DNA of 38,454 bases, taken from assembly GCA_009993045.1 (NCBI GenBank), contig JAACUG010000088.1, positions 1 through 38,454 of the forward strand, written 5' to 3'. The position numbers were made by a program, and so were the translations under genes. Below the pieces are notes generated by a model, which saw nothing but the letters and a program-made list of their open reading frames with translations, did not search any database and was not told the DNA's origin. Positions 1 to 7,406 of the stretch are shown in pieces. The stretch is from Cyanobacteria bacterium CG_2015-22_32_23 (GTDB taxonomy: Bacteria; Cyanobacteriota; Cyanobacteriia; Cyanobacteriales; Cyanobacteriaceae). Every line of letters begins with the position of its first letter. The first letter of the stretch is position 1.

Positions 1-167
1 CTTCAGGTGATAAGAAATTTTTAATAGGCATGATTAAGATTAACAAATTTATTTGTATTATTGTAATTATATACTATACAAGTGCGTCTTAGCTTATTAT
101 CGGAAAACTGGGATTTAAAAATTTAATTGCACAGATAAATATTGATTTTTTTGATGATTTTGTTAAG

Positions 168-854
168 GTGGTAGAAAGTGGAGAGTCTTTGCAAACTGAT
201 TTTTATCATCCATTAGGAGAAACTTCTTGGCTTCAATTTGTAGCGGTAAAACTAGAGGATGGTTTCGCCCTCACCATTAGAGATATTACTCCAAGTAAAA
301 AATTTGAGATTCAGCTTCAAGAAGGTAATCGCCAGTTACAATTAATGGCTAATTTAGATGGATTAACTCAAGTAGCTAATCGTCGATGTTTTAATGATTA
401 TTTAGAGAAAGAATGGAAAAAACATTTACAACAACAAAATCCCATTACTTTGATTATGATTGATATTGACTATTTTAAACTCTACAATGATTTTTATGGT
501 CATCAAAAAGGAGATGATTGTATTTATAGAGTTGCTCAAGGTATTGCGATGATTATTAAGCGCCCATCAGATTTAGTCGCCCGTTATGGAGGGGAAGAAT
601 TTGTTGTGATTTTACCCAATACTAAAATTGAAGGTGGTTTGATGGTAGCTGATTTAATTCAAAGTACTATTTCATCTTTCTCAATTCCCCATGAAAAATC
701 TACAGTGAATCCTTATGTTACTTTAAGTATGGGTGTTTCTTGCTTAATTCCTGATGGTAAAAAAACCTCTAAGGATTTAATCTCAAAGGCGGATAAGGCA
801 TTATATAAAGCGAAAAATCAAGGGCGTAATCGAATAATAAAGGAAGAAAAATAA
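168..854 (+). CDS. Diguanylate cyclase (GGDEF domain), 5'-truncated PAS-GGDEF protein
   Basis: The C-terminal part is a complete GGDEF domain, which makes cyclic di-GMP from two GTP. GGEEF is at residues 141-145, and the inhibitory I-site RxxD (Arg132 to Asp135) sits five residues upstream, so product inhibition should be retained. Residues 1-45 read like the end of a PAS domain, finishing in a DGFALTIRDIT-type strand. The GTG start at 168 has no convincing ribosome binding site, and the PAS-like reading continues in frame back to codon 93, where a TAG at 90-92 stops it. That frame is open again from base 3. The gene is therefore probably the 3' remnant of a longer sensor protein or a nonsense-interrupted gene. 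The catalytic domain looks intact; expression is uncertain. Confidence 0.75.
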   Translation: MVESGESLQTDFYHPLGETSWLQFVAVKLEDGFALTIRDITPSKKFEIQLQEGNRQLQLMANLDGLTQVANRRCFNDYLEKEWKKHLQQQNPITLIMIDIDYFKLYNDFYGHQKGDDCIYRVAQGIAMIIKRPSDLVARYGGEEFVVILPNTKIEGGLMVADLIQSTISSFSIPHEKSTVNPYVTLSMGVSCLIPDGKKTSKDLISKADKALYKAKNQGRNRIIKEEK

Positions 855-931
855 ATTTATTTCCCTGATTTAATGTTAAATTATTAATAATTTCTGAACC
901 TTTGTTTTATAAAAATAAAAATTATTAAATT

Positions 932-1753
932 ATGAAGAATATTAAAGTATTAATTTTAGATATTGATGGTACAATTTCAGGGGAATCAAATCAAGTTAAT
1001 GATCAAGTAAAAAAAGCCATTCAAGAAGTACAAAATAGGGGAATAAAAATTGGATTAGCCACAGGGCGAATGTATCGTTCTGCATTACGTTTTTATCATG
1101 ATATTAAGGCTAATTTACCAATTATTGCTTATAATGGTGCATGGATTCAAAATCCTGAAAATGGAGAAATATTGTTACATAATCCTGTTCATAAAAAACA
1201 AGCTCAAGAATTATTTACTTATTTAAAAACTAAACAAAATATTAATGATGATATTGAAATTCATTTTTATTTTGATGATCAATTATATGTTGAAAGGATC
1301 ACAGAAAAAACCGATTTTTATATAAAAAGATCGGGAATTGATGTTAATATTGTGGAAGATTTAACTATTCTTTTACAGAATAATCCTACTAAAATTTTAG
1401 CTTCAAATCCTTCTCCTGAATTAATCTTACAAATGTTAAATGATTTAAAAAATCGTTATCAAGATCATGAATTATATTTAACTCAATCAAATCCTATTTA
1501 TTTAGAAGCTACTCAAGCAAATGTTAATAAAGGTACATCTGTTAAATATTTGGTAGAAAAAATACTTGGTTTTAAAGCAGAAGAAATAATGACCATAGGA
1601 GATAATTTTAATGATTATTCTATGTTAAAATATGCAGGTTTTAGTGTTGCCATGGGTAACGCACCTGAAGAAGTTAAAGCAATGACTTCAGCCGTTACTA
1701 ATGACGTGGAAAATGATGGCGTAGCGGAAGCAATTATTAATTATCTTTTATAA
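932..1753 (+). CDS. Cof-type HAD-IIB family phosphatase
   Basis: A 273-residue HAD hydrolase, a family that dephosphorylates small sugar phosphates or cofactors through an aspartyl-phosphate. The nucleophile motif is LDIDGT, with Asp10 and Asp12, near the N-terminus. The late motif GDNFNDYSML supplies the Mg2+-binding aspartates, and GNAPEEVKAMT follows as in Cof/YidA-type members. The length and the large alpha/beta cap between motifs fit class IIB. It follows the GGDEF gene by about 77 bp on the same strand. A weak AT-only hairpin with a short T-run lies just after the stop. The substrate cannot be told from sequence. Confidence 0.9.
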   Translation: MKNIKVLILDIDGTISGESNQVNDQVKKAIQEVQNRGIKIGLATGRMYRSALRFYHDIKANLPIIAYNGAWIQNPENGEILLHNPVHKKQAQELFTYLKTKQNINDDIEIHFYFDDQLYVERITEKTDFYIKRSGIDVNIVEDLTILLQNNPTKILASNPSPELILQMLNDLKNRYQDHELYLTQSNPIYLEATQANVNKGTSVKYLVEKILGFKAEEIMTIGDNFNDYSMLKYAGFSVAMGNAPEEVKAMTSAVTNDVENDGVAEAIINYLL

Positions 1754-2147
1754 TTATTGTGATAATTTTTCTTCAAAACTATAATCTAATCTATCAACTA
1801 AAATAGTAATTCAATTTTAAATATACCTCTTGCAAAATAAAAAGTAAAATCTATTTTAGGATGGAAAACGTTAATTTCTTAACTCATTACTCATTACCTA
1901 TTACTCGTTACTCCACTTCTGCAAGAAGTCTAATATGTCGAGGAAAGTCATTTAATTCTTAGGATAAAGTTATCTGTTTTATTCAATTAATTTTTAAGAA
2001 CTTTTATCGACTTTAAATTATTTTTTATAGATGTAATAAAAACAAACTGTAAAATTATTCAATAAAATTTTAACACTTTAATTGAAAACTAATAGAAACG
2101 GTAATAACTAAACTTAGATGAGATTAGATAATATTAAAAAATAACCC
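1754..2147. other. AT-rich intergenic region
   Basis: Non-coding stretch between the HAD gene and the next operon. It begins with a weak hairpin (AATTAT at 1752-1757 and ATAATT at 1762-1767, then a T-run) and contains a 7-bp tandem repeat at 1884-1911. Apart from the promoter starting at 2148, listed separately, I see no conserved RNA or ORF in it. Confidence 0.6.
1884..1911. repeat. Heptamer tandem repeat (TCATTAC type)
   Basis: Four consecutive 7-bp units: TCATTAC, TCATTAC, CTATTAC, TCGTTAC. This is one of several period-7 arrays in intergenic DNA of this window and resembles the short tandemly repeated (STRR) heptanucleotides described in cyanobacteria. Confidence 0.8.
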
Positions 2148-2179
2148 TTGACATTATACCCTAGTATAGAGTTTATACT
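2148..2179 (+). promoter_or_regulatory. MerR-type promoter with operator dyad in a 20-bp spacer
   Basis: The -35 box TTGACA (2148-2153) and the -10 box TATACT (2174-2179) are separated by 20 bp, longer than the usual 17. Between them lies a dyad of 9-bp half-sites: ACATTATAC (2151-2159), spacer CCTA, GTATAGAGT (2164-2172). The halves match at 7 of 9 positions as an inverted repeat. A stretched spacer holding a dyad is the hallmark of promoters activated by MerR-family metal or thiol sensors through DNA distortion. The start codon of the first operon gene is about 40 bp downstream of the -10. No merR-like gene is in the window, so the regulator would be encoded elsewhere. Confidence 0.7.
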
Positions 2180-2219
2180 GAAAGTAGTTAAATAATTATC
2201 GATCAAAACTACTGTCATC

Positions 2220-2642
2220 ATGTTTAAAAATATCACTGAAAACCTTGCCGTAGGCTCAATTACCGATGTAGAAACCCTAACCGAAATTCAGGAAAAAGGC
2301 TATAAAACCTTAATTGACTTATGCCCGTTAGCTGAAGGTAATAAACTAGATGAAGCCACCATGAAAAATTTAGGCTTTGATTATGTTAGTATTCCTGTAT
2401 CTATGCAAACCTTGAATCAACAAACCCTCAATAGCTTTATTACGGCGGTTAAAGAATCTTCTCAACCTATTTATACTCGTTGTGCTTCTGGATTAAGAGC
2501 ATCTGTATTTACTTTAATTACCTTAGCAATGCAAGAACATTGGACAGAGGAAAAATATCAAAGGGAATTTAATACTTTAGGTTTACAGCATAAACCCAAT
2601 TGTCCGTTAGCGGATTTTGCCCATACTTGCTTGACTGAATAA
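2220..2642 (+). CDS. DUF442/TIGR01244-type phosphatase-like protein
   Basis: A 140-residue protein of the beta-lactamase-hydrolase-like phosphatase family (DUF442), a relative of protein tyrosine phosphatases. The predicted active-site loop reads RCASGLRAS, giving Cys-x4-Arg, as in this family, rather than the Cys-x5-Arg of classical tyrosine phosphatases. The N-terminus (ENLAVGSITDVETLTEIQEKGYKT) is typical. Family members are often linked or fused to sulfide, persulfide or rhodanese enzymes. It is the first gene of a three-gene operon with a thioredoxin-like protein and a permease, under the MerR-type promoter. The natural substrate is unknown; a role in metalloid or sulfur stress is inferred from context. 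Confidence 0.8.
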   Translation: MFKNITENLAVGSITDVETLTEIQEKGYKTLIDLCPLAEGNKLDEATMKNLGFDYVSIPVSMQTLNQQTLNSFITAVKESSQPIYTRCASGLRASVFTLITLAMQEHWTEEKYQREFNTLGLQHKPNCPLADFAHTCLTE

Positions 2643-2699
2643 GTTAGTATGTAACTTTATCATACAAAAAAAATATTACTTTCACAAGGAGAAAAAACC

Positions 2700-2942
2700 A
2701 TGTCAACTTTAACATTAGAAATTTTAGGCACAGGCTGTAAAAAATGTCAACAATTAGAAGCAAATGCCAAAGAAGCCGTTAAAAATCTAAACTTAACTGC
2801 CGAAATTAATCATATCACCGACACCATTGAAATAGCCACCAGAGGCATTATGTCAACTCCAGCCTTAGCCATTAACGGAAAAATTGTTAGCACGGGTAAA
2901 GTGCTTACTTCAGAGCAAATTCAGCCTTTATTACAAAAATAA
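2700..2942 (+). CDS. Small thioredoxin-like redox-active disulfide protein (CKKC)
   Basis: An 80-residue minimal thioredoxin-fold protein of the 'redox-active disulfide protein 2' type (TIGR00412). The active site is GTGCKKCQ with Cys13 and Cys16, and MSTPALAING provides the cis-proline loop. Such proteins often accompany COG0701 permeases and may hand electrons or thiol-bound metalloids to partners. A good ribosome binding site, AAGGAG at 2686-2691, lies 8 bp before the ATG. The gene is 57 bp after the phosphatase gene and 129 bp before the permease gene, on the same strand. Confidence 0.88.
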   Translation: MSTLTLEILGTGCKKCQQLEANAKEAVKNLNLTAEINHITDTIEIATRGIMSTPALAINGKIVSTGKVLTSEQIQPLLQK

Positions 2943-2950
2943 ATTCTACC

Positions 2951-2977
2951 GTAGGTTGTGGTTAAAACACAACTTAC
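2951..2977 (+). other. Intercistronic hairpin in the permease operon
   Basis: A 10-bp stem pairs 2951-2960 with 2968-2977 around a 7-nt loop, with one G-U pair. No T-run follows, so it is more likely an mRNA stability or processing element, or a dispersed repeat, than a terminator. Confidence 0.55.
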
Positions 2978-3071
2978 ATATTAGAAGTAATTTATCGTTA
3001 ATTTTTTTTAATTCCTTAATTTACTAATAATAATTAAAGCACTTTAACTATTAATAAAAAACCCTAAAATT

Positions 3072-4067
3072 ATGTTTGATTTATTTTACCCTTTTGATTG
3101 GCTTTCTACTCAAATAGTGACTAAATTATTTGGTGTAAATATCGAATCTCCTCTCGGTTCAAGTTTACATTTCTTTTTTTATGATGTACCAAAAGTACTA
3201 ACTTTATTAGTAGTAATTAGCTTTATTGTTGGCACATTTCAAAGTTTATTAGCACCAGAAAAAGTAAGAGCTTTTTTAGAAGGAAAAAGAAAATTAACAG
3301 GTAATATTTTAGCGGCGATGTTAGGGGCCATAACCCCTTTTTGTTCATGCTCTGCTGTACCTTTATTTATAGGCTTTTTAAAAGGTGGAGTACCTTTAGG
3401 AATAACCTTTTCTTACCTGATTTCTGCTCCTATGGTAGATGCCGTTGCCGTGTTTTTATTATTAGCTTTATTTGGTTTAAAAGTTACTTTAATTTACGTT
3501 ATTTTTGGCATAACTTTAGCTGTAATAGCTGGTTATATTTTAGGGGTTTTAAAACTAGAAAAATGGGTTGAACCTTTTATTTGGGAATTAAGAAAACAAG
3601 CCCCTCAAAATGAGAATAATGAAGTGATAGAAAATGAATTTATCTCATGGGAAGAAAGAATGAAAATTGGTTGGTTTCAATCCTATGAAATTTTAAAATC
3701 TGTTTGGTTATATGTAGTAATTGGTATCGCTTTAGGAGCAGCAATTCATGGTTATGTGCCTACGGATTTTATCACTCAATATATAGGAAAAGATAACCCA
3801 TTTTCAGTATTAGTAGCGGTTTTAGTTGGTGTACCTCTTTATACTAATATTGCTGGAGTTTTACCCATTGCCTCGGCGTTGGTGGATAAAGGAATGCCTA
3901 TGGGTACAGTTTTAGCATTTACTATGGCAGTTACGGCCCTTTCTCTACCACAAATGATTATTTTGAAGAAAGTTTTACGTCCGAAACTGTTAAGTATTTT
4001 TATCGGTTTAACTACTTTGGGAATTATTACCGTTGGCTATTTATTTAATGCCATTTTAACTGTTTAA
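3072..4067 (+). CDS. COG0701-family permease (ArsP/YraQ-like)
   Basis: A 331-residue inner-membrane permease with about eight to ten hydrophobic segments in two halves. The first half carries PFCSCSAVPLF with Cys91 and Cys93, the cysteine motif of this family. The second half has the related PLYTNIAGVLPI segment, in line with an internal duplication. The large cytoplasmic loop, about residues 185-215, is charged. COG0701 includes ArsP exporters of trivalent organoarsenicals, but many members have no assigned substrate. Pairing with a CxxC thioredoxin-like protein and a thiol phosphatase-like protein suggests export of a thiol-reactive compound; this is inference. No clear Shine-Dalgarno is visible before the ATG. 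Confidence 0.87.
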   Translation: MFDLFYPFDWLSTQIVTKLFGVNIESPLGSSLHFFFYDVPKVLTLLVVISFIVGTFQSLLAPEKVRAFLEGKRKLTGNILAAMLGAITPFCSCSAVPLFIGFLKGGVPLGITFSYLISAPMVDAVAVFLLLALFGLKVTLIYVIFGITLAVIAGYILGVLKLEKWVEPFIWELRKQAPQNENNEVIENEFISWEERMKIGWFQSYEILKSVWLYVVIGIALGAAIHGYVPTDFITQYIGKDNPFSVLVAVLVGVPLYTNIAGVLPIASALVDKGMPMGTVLAFTMAVTALSLPQMIILKKVLRPKLLSIFIGLTTLGIITVGYLFNAILTV

Positions 4068-4115
4068 CCTTATTTAATATCCAAATTTTGTACTTCATTT
4101 AATTTTTAATAATTC

Positions 4116-4246
4116 TAGGGCTTGTCATCATCTAGCTATCAAAACTTTAGATTATCAATATTTTCGCCTATTTTAAATTGTCAAAGATAAAAGACTGAAA
4201 CTCTTATCCATACAAGACTTATAGATTTAATTGATGACACGCCCTA
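4116..4246. mobile_element. MITE-like element with 15-bp terminal inverted repeats
   Basis: The ends are TAGGGCTTGTCATCA (4116-4130) and TGATGACACGCCCTA (4232-4246), matching as inverted repeats at 14 of 15 positions. If TA is the duplicated target, the element runs from 4118 to 4244, about 127 bp, and has no coding capacity. GGGC-TGTCATCA ends resemble those of IS5/IS630-type elements seen in cyanobacteria, so this is probably a non-autonomous derivative. The family assignment is from memory and unverified. Confidence 0.6.
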
Positions 4247-4366
4247 AATCAGTATTTATACTTAGGGATTTAAGACCTTTTACCTTTATCCGACTTATAC
4301 TCAGCAAATTTTCCATGTTAATCATTCTCAATTTTGAAATTTTAATGGTCAATCAAAAAAAATATC

Positions 4367-4395
4367 TTGCCATAAGTTCTAAGAAAAGATAGAAT
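4367..4395 (+). promoter_or_regulatory. Candidate psbB promoter
   Basis: TTGCCA (4367-4372) and TAGAAT (4390-4395) are separated by 17 bp, a sigma70-like arrangement that would give a leader of about 130 nt. The leader ends in a strong ribosome binding site, AGGAGG at 4517-4522, 10 bp before the psbB ATG. Confidence 0.5.
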
Positions 4396-4532
4396 TTTTA
4401 ACATAAAATTAAGATCATAGGGATATTCTATCAAAAAACAATTTTGAGAAGCAAAAACCCTGAAAGGTTATTGTAAACTAGATCTATTCCCACGTTTAGT
4501 AAAAATCACATTAATTAGGAGGAGCGTAGTCA

Positions 4533-6065
4533 ATGGGGCTACCTTGGTATAGAGTACACACAGTAGTAATTAACGATCCGGGTCGTTTAATTTCAGTACA
4601 TTTAATGCACACTGCATTAGTGGCAGGTTGGGCTGGATCAATGGCTTTATACGAATTAGCCGTTTTTGATCCTAGTGATGCTGTTTTAAATCCTATGTGG
4701 AGACAAGGGATGTTTGTTCTTCCCTTCATGGCACGTTTAGGCGTAACAGGATCTTGGGGTGGTTGGAGTATTACGGGCGAAACAGGTATTGATCCCGGCT
4801 TTTGGTCTTTTGAAGGTGTAGCGATCGCACACATCGTTCTTTCTGGATTACTTTTCTTAGCGGCTGTATGGCACTGGGTATTCTGGGATTTAGAACTATT
4901 TACCGATTCTCGTACTGGTGAACCTGCCTTAGATTTACCTAAAATGTTTGGTATTCATTTATTCTTATCTGGTTTACTCTGTTTTGGTTTCGGTGCATTC
5001 CATTTAACTGGATTATGGGGACCTGGAATGTGGGTATCAGATCCTTATGGTTTAACGGGCCACGTTCAGCCTGTAGCACCAGAATGGGGACCTGCTGGTT
5101 TTAATCCCTTTAACCCCGGCGGTGTAGTAGCTCACCATATCGCAGCAGGTATCGTTGGTATTATTGCAGGTTTATTCCATTTAAGTGTTCGTCCTCCCGA
5201 AAGACTTTATAAAGCCCTTCGTATGGGGAACATTGAAACTGTACTTTCTAGTAGTATTGCCGCCGTGTTTTTTGCAGCGTTCATCGTAGCAGGAACAATG
5301 TGGTATGGTAACGCAACTACTCCAGTAGAATTATTTGGACCAACCCGTTATCAATGGGATCAAGGTTACTATCAACAAGAAATTCAGCGCCGAGTACAAT
5401 CTAGTATTGCTAGTGGTGCTACTGTAGAAGAAGCATGGGAAGCAGTTCCTGAAAAATTAGCTTTTTATGATTATGTTGGTAATAGCCCTGCTAAAGGTGG
5501 TTTATTCCGTACTGGTGCGATGAATAAAGGTGACGGCATCGCTCAAGGTTGGTTAGGACATCCTGAGTTTAAGGATAAAGAAGGTCGTGTATTAAATTTA
5601 CGTCGTCTTCCTAACTTCTTTGAAACTTTCCCGATTGTTTTAACCGATGCTGATGGTGTTGTCCGTGGAGACATTCCTTTCCGTCGTGCTGAATCAGCTT
5701 TAAGTGTTGAACAAACTGGTATTACAGTTACTTTCTTTGGAGGAGATTTAGATGGTAAAACCTTTACAGATCCTCTCGATGTTAAACGTTATGCGCGCAA
5801 AGCACAATTAGGTGAACCTTTTGCCTTTGATACTGAAACCCTCAATTCTGATGGTGTATTCCGTACCAGTACTCGTGGATGGTTTACCTTTGGTCATGCT
5901 TGTTTTGCATTACTATTCTTCTTTGGTCATATTTGGCATGGTGCGCGTACTCTCTTCCGTGATGTATTCGCAGGGGTTGACCCAGATTTAGATCCAGAAC
6001 AAGTAGAATGGGGATTATTCCAAAAAGTTGGAGATAAATCCACTCGTCGTGCAGAGTCTGCATAA
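4533..6065 (+). CDS. psbB: Photosystem II CP47 chlorophyll-binding protein
   Basis: A 510-residue protein, full length for CP47, the inner antenna of photosystem II that binds chlorophyll a and passes excitation energy to the D1/D2 reaction centre in the thylakoid membrane. The N-terminus [19 protein letters not shown] is characteristic. Six transmembrane helices carry histidines that ligate chlorophyll, for example in [22 protein letters not shown] and [14 protein letters not shown]. The long lumenal loop E lies between helices 5 and 6, roughly residues 260-445. Codon use looks more biased than in neighbouring genes, as expected for a highly expressed protein. psbT follows, as is usual in cyanobacteria. 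Confidence 0.99.
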   Translation: MGLPWYRVHTVVINDPGRLISVHLMHTALVAGWAGSMALYELAVFDPSDAVLNPMWRQGMFVLPFMARLGVTGSWGGWSITGETGIDPGFWSFEGVAIAHIVLSGLLFLAAVWHWVFWDLELFTDSRTGEPALDLPKMFGIHLFLSGLLCFGFGAFHLTGLWGPGMWVSDPYGLTGHVQPVAPEWGPAGFNPFNPGGVVAHHIAAGIVGIIAGLFHLSVRPPERLYKALRMGNIETVLSSSIAAVFFAAFIVAGTMWYGNATTPVELFGPTRYQWDQGYYQQEIQRRVQSSIASGATVEEAWEAVPEKLAFYDYVGNSPAKGGLFRTGAMNKGDGIAQGWLGHPEFKDKEGRVLNLRRLPNFFETFPIVLTDADGVVRGDIPFRRAESALSVEQTGITVTFFGGDLDGKTFTDPLDVKRYARKAQLGEPFAFDTETLNSDGVFRTSTRGWFTFGHACFALLFFFGHIWHGARTLFRDVFAGVDPDLDPEQVEWGLFQKVGDKSTRRAESA

Positions 6066-6080
6066 TTAATTTTCCGACAA

Positions 6081-6113
6081 GGAATGGAAGGAAATCAATT
6101 TTCTTTCTATTCC
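6081..6113 (+). other. psbB-psbT intercistronic hairpin
   Basis: A purine-rich arm (6081-6094) pairs with a pyrimidine-rich arm (6100-6113) over 14 positions, allowing G-U pairs, with a 5-nt loop. CTTTTC follows. It could attenuate transcription into psbT or protect the 3' end of psbB mRNA. Confidence 0.55.
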
Positions 6114-6153
6114 CTTTTCAATAAAATTAACAAAATAATAATAGAGGAAAAAA

Positions 6154-6249
6154 ATGGAAAGTGTTGCTTATATTCTTGTGTTAGCGATGATGATTACAGT
6201 ATTGTTTTTCGCTGTGGCATTTCGTGAACCTCCAAAAATTCAAAAATAG
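6154..6249 (+). CDS. psbT: Photosystem II protein T
   Basis: A 31-residue single-helix subunit. It begins MESVAYILVLAMM and ends REPPKIQK, matching PsbT in length and pattern: one transmembrane helix, about residues 3-23, and a short charged cytoplasmic tail. PsbT sits at the monomer-monomer interface of the photosystem II dimer and helps recover the acceptor side after photodamage. The ribosome binding site GAGGAAA lies just upstream. The gene lies 88 bp downstream of psbB on the same strand. Confidence 0.96.
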   Translation: MESVAYILVLAMMITVLFFAVAFREPPKIQK

Positions 6250-6309
6250 ATATTTCAGATTAAGGCAGTGAAACTTATTTTTTTTACGCCTTAAATAATA
6301 AAAATATTA

Positions 6310-6378
6310 AAAGTCTTTTTCACCTATCTTCATTAAGTCATCAATTTAGTTAAGATAGTACAGAAAGAGGCTTTTTTT
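6310..6378 (+). terminator. Rho-independent terminator of psbB-psbT
   Basis: An outer stem pairs AAAGTCTTTTTC (6310-6321) with GAAAGAGGCTTT (6363-6374). An inner stem pairs CTATCTT (6324-6330) with AAGATAG (6352-6358). A run of seven T, 6372-6378, follows the final GGC. Confidence 0.8.
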
Positions 6379-6499
6379 ATGAAAAGAGGTTTCTAAAGTT
6401 ATTTCATTCTGAAACCTATAGAGTTTTACTTAATCCTTCTATGGTTATTTTTTCATCAGAAAATCTCTTATTAATTATGTCTAAATACTAATAAAAATT

Positions 6500-6976
6500 A
6501 TGTTATGTCCTTCTTGTAATTACGAAAATACTAAAGTGTTAGAGTCTCGTAACACCGAGAAAGGACAGAGTATTAGGCGCAGAAGAGAATGTTTAAACTG
6601 TCATCATCGTTTTACCACTTATGAAAGAATTGAATTTGTACCCATTACCGTAATCAAAAAAGATGGCAGTACAGAATCATTTGATCGCTCAAAAGTAATC
6701 AGGGGAATAGTTCGCGCTTGTGAAAAAACAGAGATAGAAGCAAAAATAATAGAATCTTTAGTAGAAAATATTGAATCTAACATTGAAGAAAAATCCCCAA
6801 GAGAAATAACGACTCAATACATCGGAGAATTGGTTTTAAGTCATTTAAGTCATCTTTCAGAAGTTGCTTATGTTCGATTTGCTTCTGTTTATGGTCAATT
6901 TACTAATATAGAAGATTTTGTAGAAACCTTGAAAGAATTACAAAATAAACAAAAAAACATTGAAGACGATAATTAA
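6500..6976 (+). CDS. nrdR: Transcriptional repressor NrdR
   Basis: A 158-residue Zn-ribbon plus ATP-cone protein that represses ribonucleotide reductase genes when bound to dATP/ATP. The N-terminal zinc ribbon uses CPSC (residues 3-6) and CLNC (31-34), with the typical ESRNTEKGQSIRRRRECLNCHHRFTTYER stretch in sections. The ATP-cone domain follows, starting near VIKKDGSTESFDRSKV. The length matches the family. It stands alone between psbT and rps1 rather than beside nrd genes, so it acts in trans. Confidence 0.97.
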   Translation: MLCPSCNYENTKVLESRNTEKGQSIRRRRECLNCHHRFTTYERIEFVPITVIKKDGSTESFDRSKVIRGIVRACEKTEIEAKIIESLVENIESNIEEKSPREITTQYIGELVLSHLSHLSEVAYVRFASVYGQFTNIEDFVETLKELQNKQKNIEDDN

Positions 6977-7015
6977 CTGAGGTTACTCAAAGCAAAATAT
7001 TATTGAGGTATTGGA

Positions 7016-7029
7016 TATGAGGTATGAGG
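7016..7029. repeat. Heptamer tandem repeat (TATGAGG, two units)
   Basis: Two exact TATGAGG units in intergenic DNA. Too short to be significant alone, but the same 7-bp period recurs at other intergenic loci in this window. Confidence 0.5.
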
Positions 7030-7353
7030 TTTTAGCTTTAAAATACAAGTTTTTTAAAATTTTGCTCCTTTTTAATGTTAGAGTAGATAATTGTCTATCA
7101 TTAGTCAATCAATTTTTCCTAAAAGGAAACAAGTCAAAATTCAACTGATCGAAAAGATTAACTGTAAAAAGTAAAAAATTAGATCGGGTGGTGTCTAGTT
7201 CACCATGTATGTATGAGGCATACGGAGCTAATCAAAAGAAAAATTTTTCCAAAAATTAGTAACTATGAAAACTTATCAATGATAGAAATAGTAAATTTTA
7301 TATTAATACCTATGTCTATCTAATCAGTAAACTTGAATAAACCTAAGTTTCTG

Positions 7354-7359
7354 AGGAGG
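7354..7359 (+). promoter_or_regulatory. Isolated Shine-Dalgarno in the rps1 leader
   Basis: AGGAGG is followed after 8 nt by ATT at 7368, which is in frame with the rps1 ATG at 7407 with no stop between. No comparable ribosome binding site lies next to the ATG itself. It could serve a rare ATT start or be part of an autoregulatory leader. Confidence 0.45.
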
Positions 7360-7406
7360 GATTCAAAATTATCGTCATAACAAATAAATTAAAGAAAATA
7401 GAAGAA

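Larger units (their letters stand above)
4068..4532. other. Intergenic region: MITE-like element and psbB leader
   Basis: This 465-bp gap holds a candidate MITE (4116-4246) and the psbB promoter and leader. No ORF or RNA gene is evident. Confidence 0.6.
6977..7406. other. rps1 upstream region
   Basis: This 430-bp gap contains a two-unit heptamer repeat (TATGAGG, 7016-7029), a small hairpin of GTATG (7211-7215) with CATAC (7219-7223), and a strong isolated Shine-Dalgarno, AGGAGG at 7354-7359, 47 bp before the rps1 ATG. A 43-codon ORF from 7018 looks accidental. I see no RNA gene. Confidence 0.5.

Noticed and set aside
4511-4834. Antisense ORF over the start of psbB
   Set aside because: It mirrors the conserved psbB coding sequence and includes its ribosome binding site; no independent coding evidence.
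7018-7149. A 43-codon ORF between nrdR and rps1
   Set aside because: It starts inside a heptamer repeat, has no ribosome binding site and no recognisable protein features.
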